Assembly (NCBI GenBank): GCA_005774595.1
Contig: VAUM01000003.1
Span: forward strand, 1-26,635
Source of the DNA: Actinomycetota bacterium
GTDB lineage: Bacteria; Actinomycetota; Coriobacteriia; Anaerosomatales; D1FN1-002
Direction of reading: 5' to 3'
Length of the DNA: 26,635 nucleotides
In this document: positions 24,818 through 26,635 of the stretch, in pieces
Layout of the letters: each line of letters starts with the position of its first letter
Position numbering within the stretch: the first letter of the stretch is position 1
Translations under genes and position numbers: made by a program
The notes under the pieces: generated by a model
Told to the model about the DNA's origin: nothing
Seen by the model: the letters and a program-made list of their open reading frames with translations, nothing else
Database searches by the model: none

Positions 24818-26125
24818 ATGAACCTCGATCCCCGTAGGATCACGCAGCTGTTCGCGTCGAGACGCCTGGCGACATCGCTCATGGTCTCGTGGATGGCCCT
24901 GCTGCTGATCTGGGTGGTGCCGTTCCAATTCTACCGCCTCACCGAGGCCGAGGTCGCCAACATCGTCCTTCGGGAGCGCTTCTTCCACATCGTCTACGCG
25001 CTCGTCGTCGTCTCCCTGTCCTTCTGCATGCTCCAGCGTCTTGGTCCGGTGATACGCCGCGCCGCGCGCCTGCCCGGCGCGGCGCCGTCCGGGGGTCCCG
25101 CGCCCGTCAGGGTGGAGGGCGCGTACGAGGCCGCGCGCGCAGACCGCGCGCTCGCGGACGCCGGCTACGCCACCCGCGTCGTCCGGCCGGAGTGGGCATG
25201 GGGCACGCGCAACCGCTGGTCCGGCCTCGGCACGATCGTGTTGCACGTAGGCATACTGCTCGTGATGTTCGCCGCGGTCCCACAGCTCGACGCCCGGCGG
25301 AACTTCGTCGGCAGGGCGGTCGTTGCGGAGGGGGAGACCTTCGACGGCGCGGCGGCGTCGTACAACAGCGTCGATACCAGCGCCCCCCCGCCAGCGCTCT
25401 CGTTCACCCTGGACCGGGTCACGGCGGCGTTTCACGAGGACATCCTGCTGTTCACAAGGCTGGACGGGGCGGTCCGTGATGCGAACGACAAGCGGCACAC
25501 GGTCAAGGTGAGCGCCCCTTGGATCGCGGGACCGGCCACCGCGGTCGCCCTCGAGGACTTCGGCTACGCGCCGATCGTCGAGGTGTCGGCGCTCGGGAAG
25601 AGCAAGGCGGCGGTGTACAAGATGAAGGTCTTCCCGCCGGGCACGGAGGATAGCCTCGATGTCCGACTGGACACCCCGAGTGACTACAGGATCTACCTGA
25701 AGGTCCTGCCCGACTACGTCGATCGCGGCGGGTCCGCCGGCTCGAAGTCGTTCAACCTGAGCAACCCGAGGTTCATCGTGACCCCTGCACGCATCCTCGC
25801 CGATCGGACCGATCGCAGGCTCGGTGAGCCGCTGACGGTGGGCATAGGCGAGCCCGCGCGCGCGCAGGAAGTGACCGTCACGGTCAAGGGAGTGCGCACC
25901 TACGGTGTGTTCCGCGTGACGTCCTCTCCTAGCGCACCGTTCCTCATCGCGGCTCTGGCCTGTCTGGGGATCGGCGGTGCGGTGCGTGCGCTGTTCCCGC
26001 GCTCGGAGGCCGTCATCAGGTCGTCCGAGGGCGCGGTCGAAGTGGCCGCGACCGTGGATCTGTACCGCGGTGCGGAGCGCGCTGCAGTCGGGCGTCTCGC
26101 CCGTTGCTGGGAGGAGGCCCGGTGA
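24818..26125 (+). CDS. resB: ResB/Ccs1-type cytochrome c biogenesis protein
   Basis: With CcsA forms the system II haem exporter and cytochrome c synthetase, attaching haem to CxxCH cysteines outside the membrane. The 435-residue protein has the ResB topology: membrane segments at about 20-37, 56-74, 137-154 (with the conserved-type histidine His143 in VLHVGILL) and 374-392. A large outward-facing domain lies between the third and fourth, and a short cytoplasmic tail follows. Sequence identity to well-known ResB proteins looks low, so the call depends on topology, the TM3 histidine and the ccsA neighbour. It overlaps ccsA by 4 bases. Only weak ribosome-binding purines (GGTG) precede the ATG. 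Confidence 0.8.
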   Translation: MNLDPRRITQLFASRRLATSLMVSWMALLLIWVVPFQFYRLTEAEVANIVLRERFFHIVYALVVVSLSFCMLQRLGPVIRRAARLPGAAPSGGPAPVRVEGAYEAARADRALADAGYATRVVRPEWAWGTRNRWSGLGTIVLHVGILLVMFAAVPQLDARRNFVGRAVVAEGETFDGAAASYNSVDTSAPPPALSFTLDRVTAAFHEDILLFTRLDGAVRDANDKRHTVKVSAPWIAGPATAVALEDFGYAPIVEVSALGKSKAAVYKMKVFPPGTEDSLDVRLDTPSDYRIYLKVLPDYVDRGGSAGSKSFNLSNPRFIVTPARILADRTDRRLGEPLTVGIGEPARAQEVTVTVKGVRTYGVFRVTSSPSAPFLIAALACLGIGGAVRALFPRSEAVIRSSEGAVEVAATVDLYRGAERAAVGRLARCWEEAR

Positions 26126-26635
26126 GCGCGCTTGCCTTCGCACACCTCGCGTTCCACTGGGCGGCGCTGTCCGTCCTCGTGGTTGCGGCTGCCGCGCCCT
26201 TCGTCCCACGGTCGGCGGAGAGGGCGGATGCCCTCCTCTACGTGGCGACAGGCCTGCTCACGGCCTCGATCGCGGTCAGGTGGCTCGTCACAGGGCACCC
26301 ACCGATATTCGGCACCTTCGAGAACGGCATGGCGTCCTCGTGGTTCGTGTGCGCCGCGGTCATCGCGGCCCGCGGCGGCCGGTGGGGCGTGCCTGAGGGC
26401 CTGCGCAGGCTCTTCCTGCCGTGGGCACCCGCGCTGCTGGCGTACGGCTCGTTCTTCCAGTCGGAACCGCTGCCGCTCACGATCTCCGAACGCAGCCTCA
26501 TCATCGACCTGCATGCGCTGCTCGCGTGGGCAGCGTTCACGGTACTGCTCGCGGGCTCGACCGCCGGAATCGCGATGCTGGTCCCGGGTGCTGGCGGCGA
26601 CGACTCGTGGAGCGACTTCGCATTCGGTACGGCGG
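26122..26635 (+). CDS. ccsA: CcsA/ResC-type cytochrome c biogenesis protein, 3'-truncated
   Basis: The first 171 codons of the haem-handling partner of ResB. At least four hydrophobic segments are visible (about 9-24, 37-52, 70-84 and 134-154). Family-like features are RWLVTGHPPIFGTFENGMASSWF, which matches the ghxP-xxxxYE region of CcsA, and IIDLHALLAW with a histidine in the position of the first outward haem-ligand histidine. The tryptophan-rich WWD haem-binding loop should lie beyond the window edge. The start is a GTG in a GTGA overlap with the resB stop, with GAGGAGG just upstream. Confidence 0.8.
   Translation, partial: MSALAFAHLAFHWAALSVLVVAAAAPFVPRSAERADALLYVATGLLTASIAVRWLVTGHPPIFGTFENGMASSWFVCAAVIAARGGRWGVPEGLRRLFLPWAPALLAYGSFFQSEPLPLTISERSLIIDLHALLAWAAFTVLLAGSTAGIAMLVPGAGGDDSWSDFAFGTA

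Overview
The window is high-GC DNA, strongly biased to G/C at third codon positions, and almost every gene lies on the + strand. Three things point to a Gram-positive (monoderm) actinobacterial-type anaerobe: a T-box leader before pheST, a SipW-type signal peptidase next to a TasA-like secreted protein, and system II (ResB/CcsA) cytochrome c maturation beside a giant extracellular multiheme cytochrome. My inference is a deep-branching Coriobacteriia-like lineage, but no marker here proves it.

Layout. Positions 1-825 hold the end of a TasA/camelysin-like secreted protein and a SipW-like signal peptidase. Positions 786-1149 hold an extended -10 promoter and a phenylalanine T-box leader, followed by pheS and pheT (1150-4678). 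Positions 4679-4839 hold a strong hairpin and an arginine promoter with overlapping inverted repeats that could be ArgR operators. Positions 4840-13522 form one compact arginine operon, argC-argJ-argB-argD-argF-argR-argG-(80-residue TatA-like membrane protein)-argH, with gaps of 2-20 bp or overlaps. Together these genes convert glutamate to arginine by the acetyl-cycle route, with the repressor encoded in the operon and the kinase of the arginine-inhibited type.

The exceptional part is 13523-23230. A perfect CRP-type palindrome lies exactly 41.5 bp upstream of the start site predicted from a -10-like element. Behind it is one 3,113-residue gene with a signal peptide, a beta-propeller-like repeat region, an SbsA-type Ig-like domain, a fibronectin III domain and then 48 CxxCH haem motifs plus one CxxxCH. 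The haem region is built of a 14-haem, 663-residue module in tandem. Two modules share a 1,286-bp tract in which I found no base difference, inside flanks that have diverged, which suggests recent homogenisation (or an assembly question). An intrinsic terminator ends the unit.

Downstream, a minus-strand gene encodes a predicted lipoprotein joining a UPF0489 (arginase-fold-like) domain to TPR repeats. Its start codon is 2 bp from the start codon of the divergent resB. resB overlaps ccsA, which runs off the window; these two deliver and attach haem to apocytochromes and fit the demand created by the giant cytochrome. I see no tRNA, rRNA, CRISPR array, insertion sequence or phage gene.
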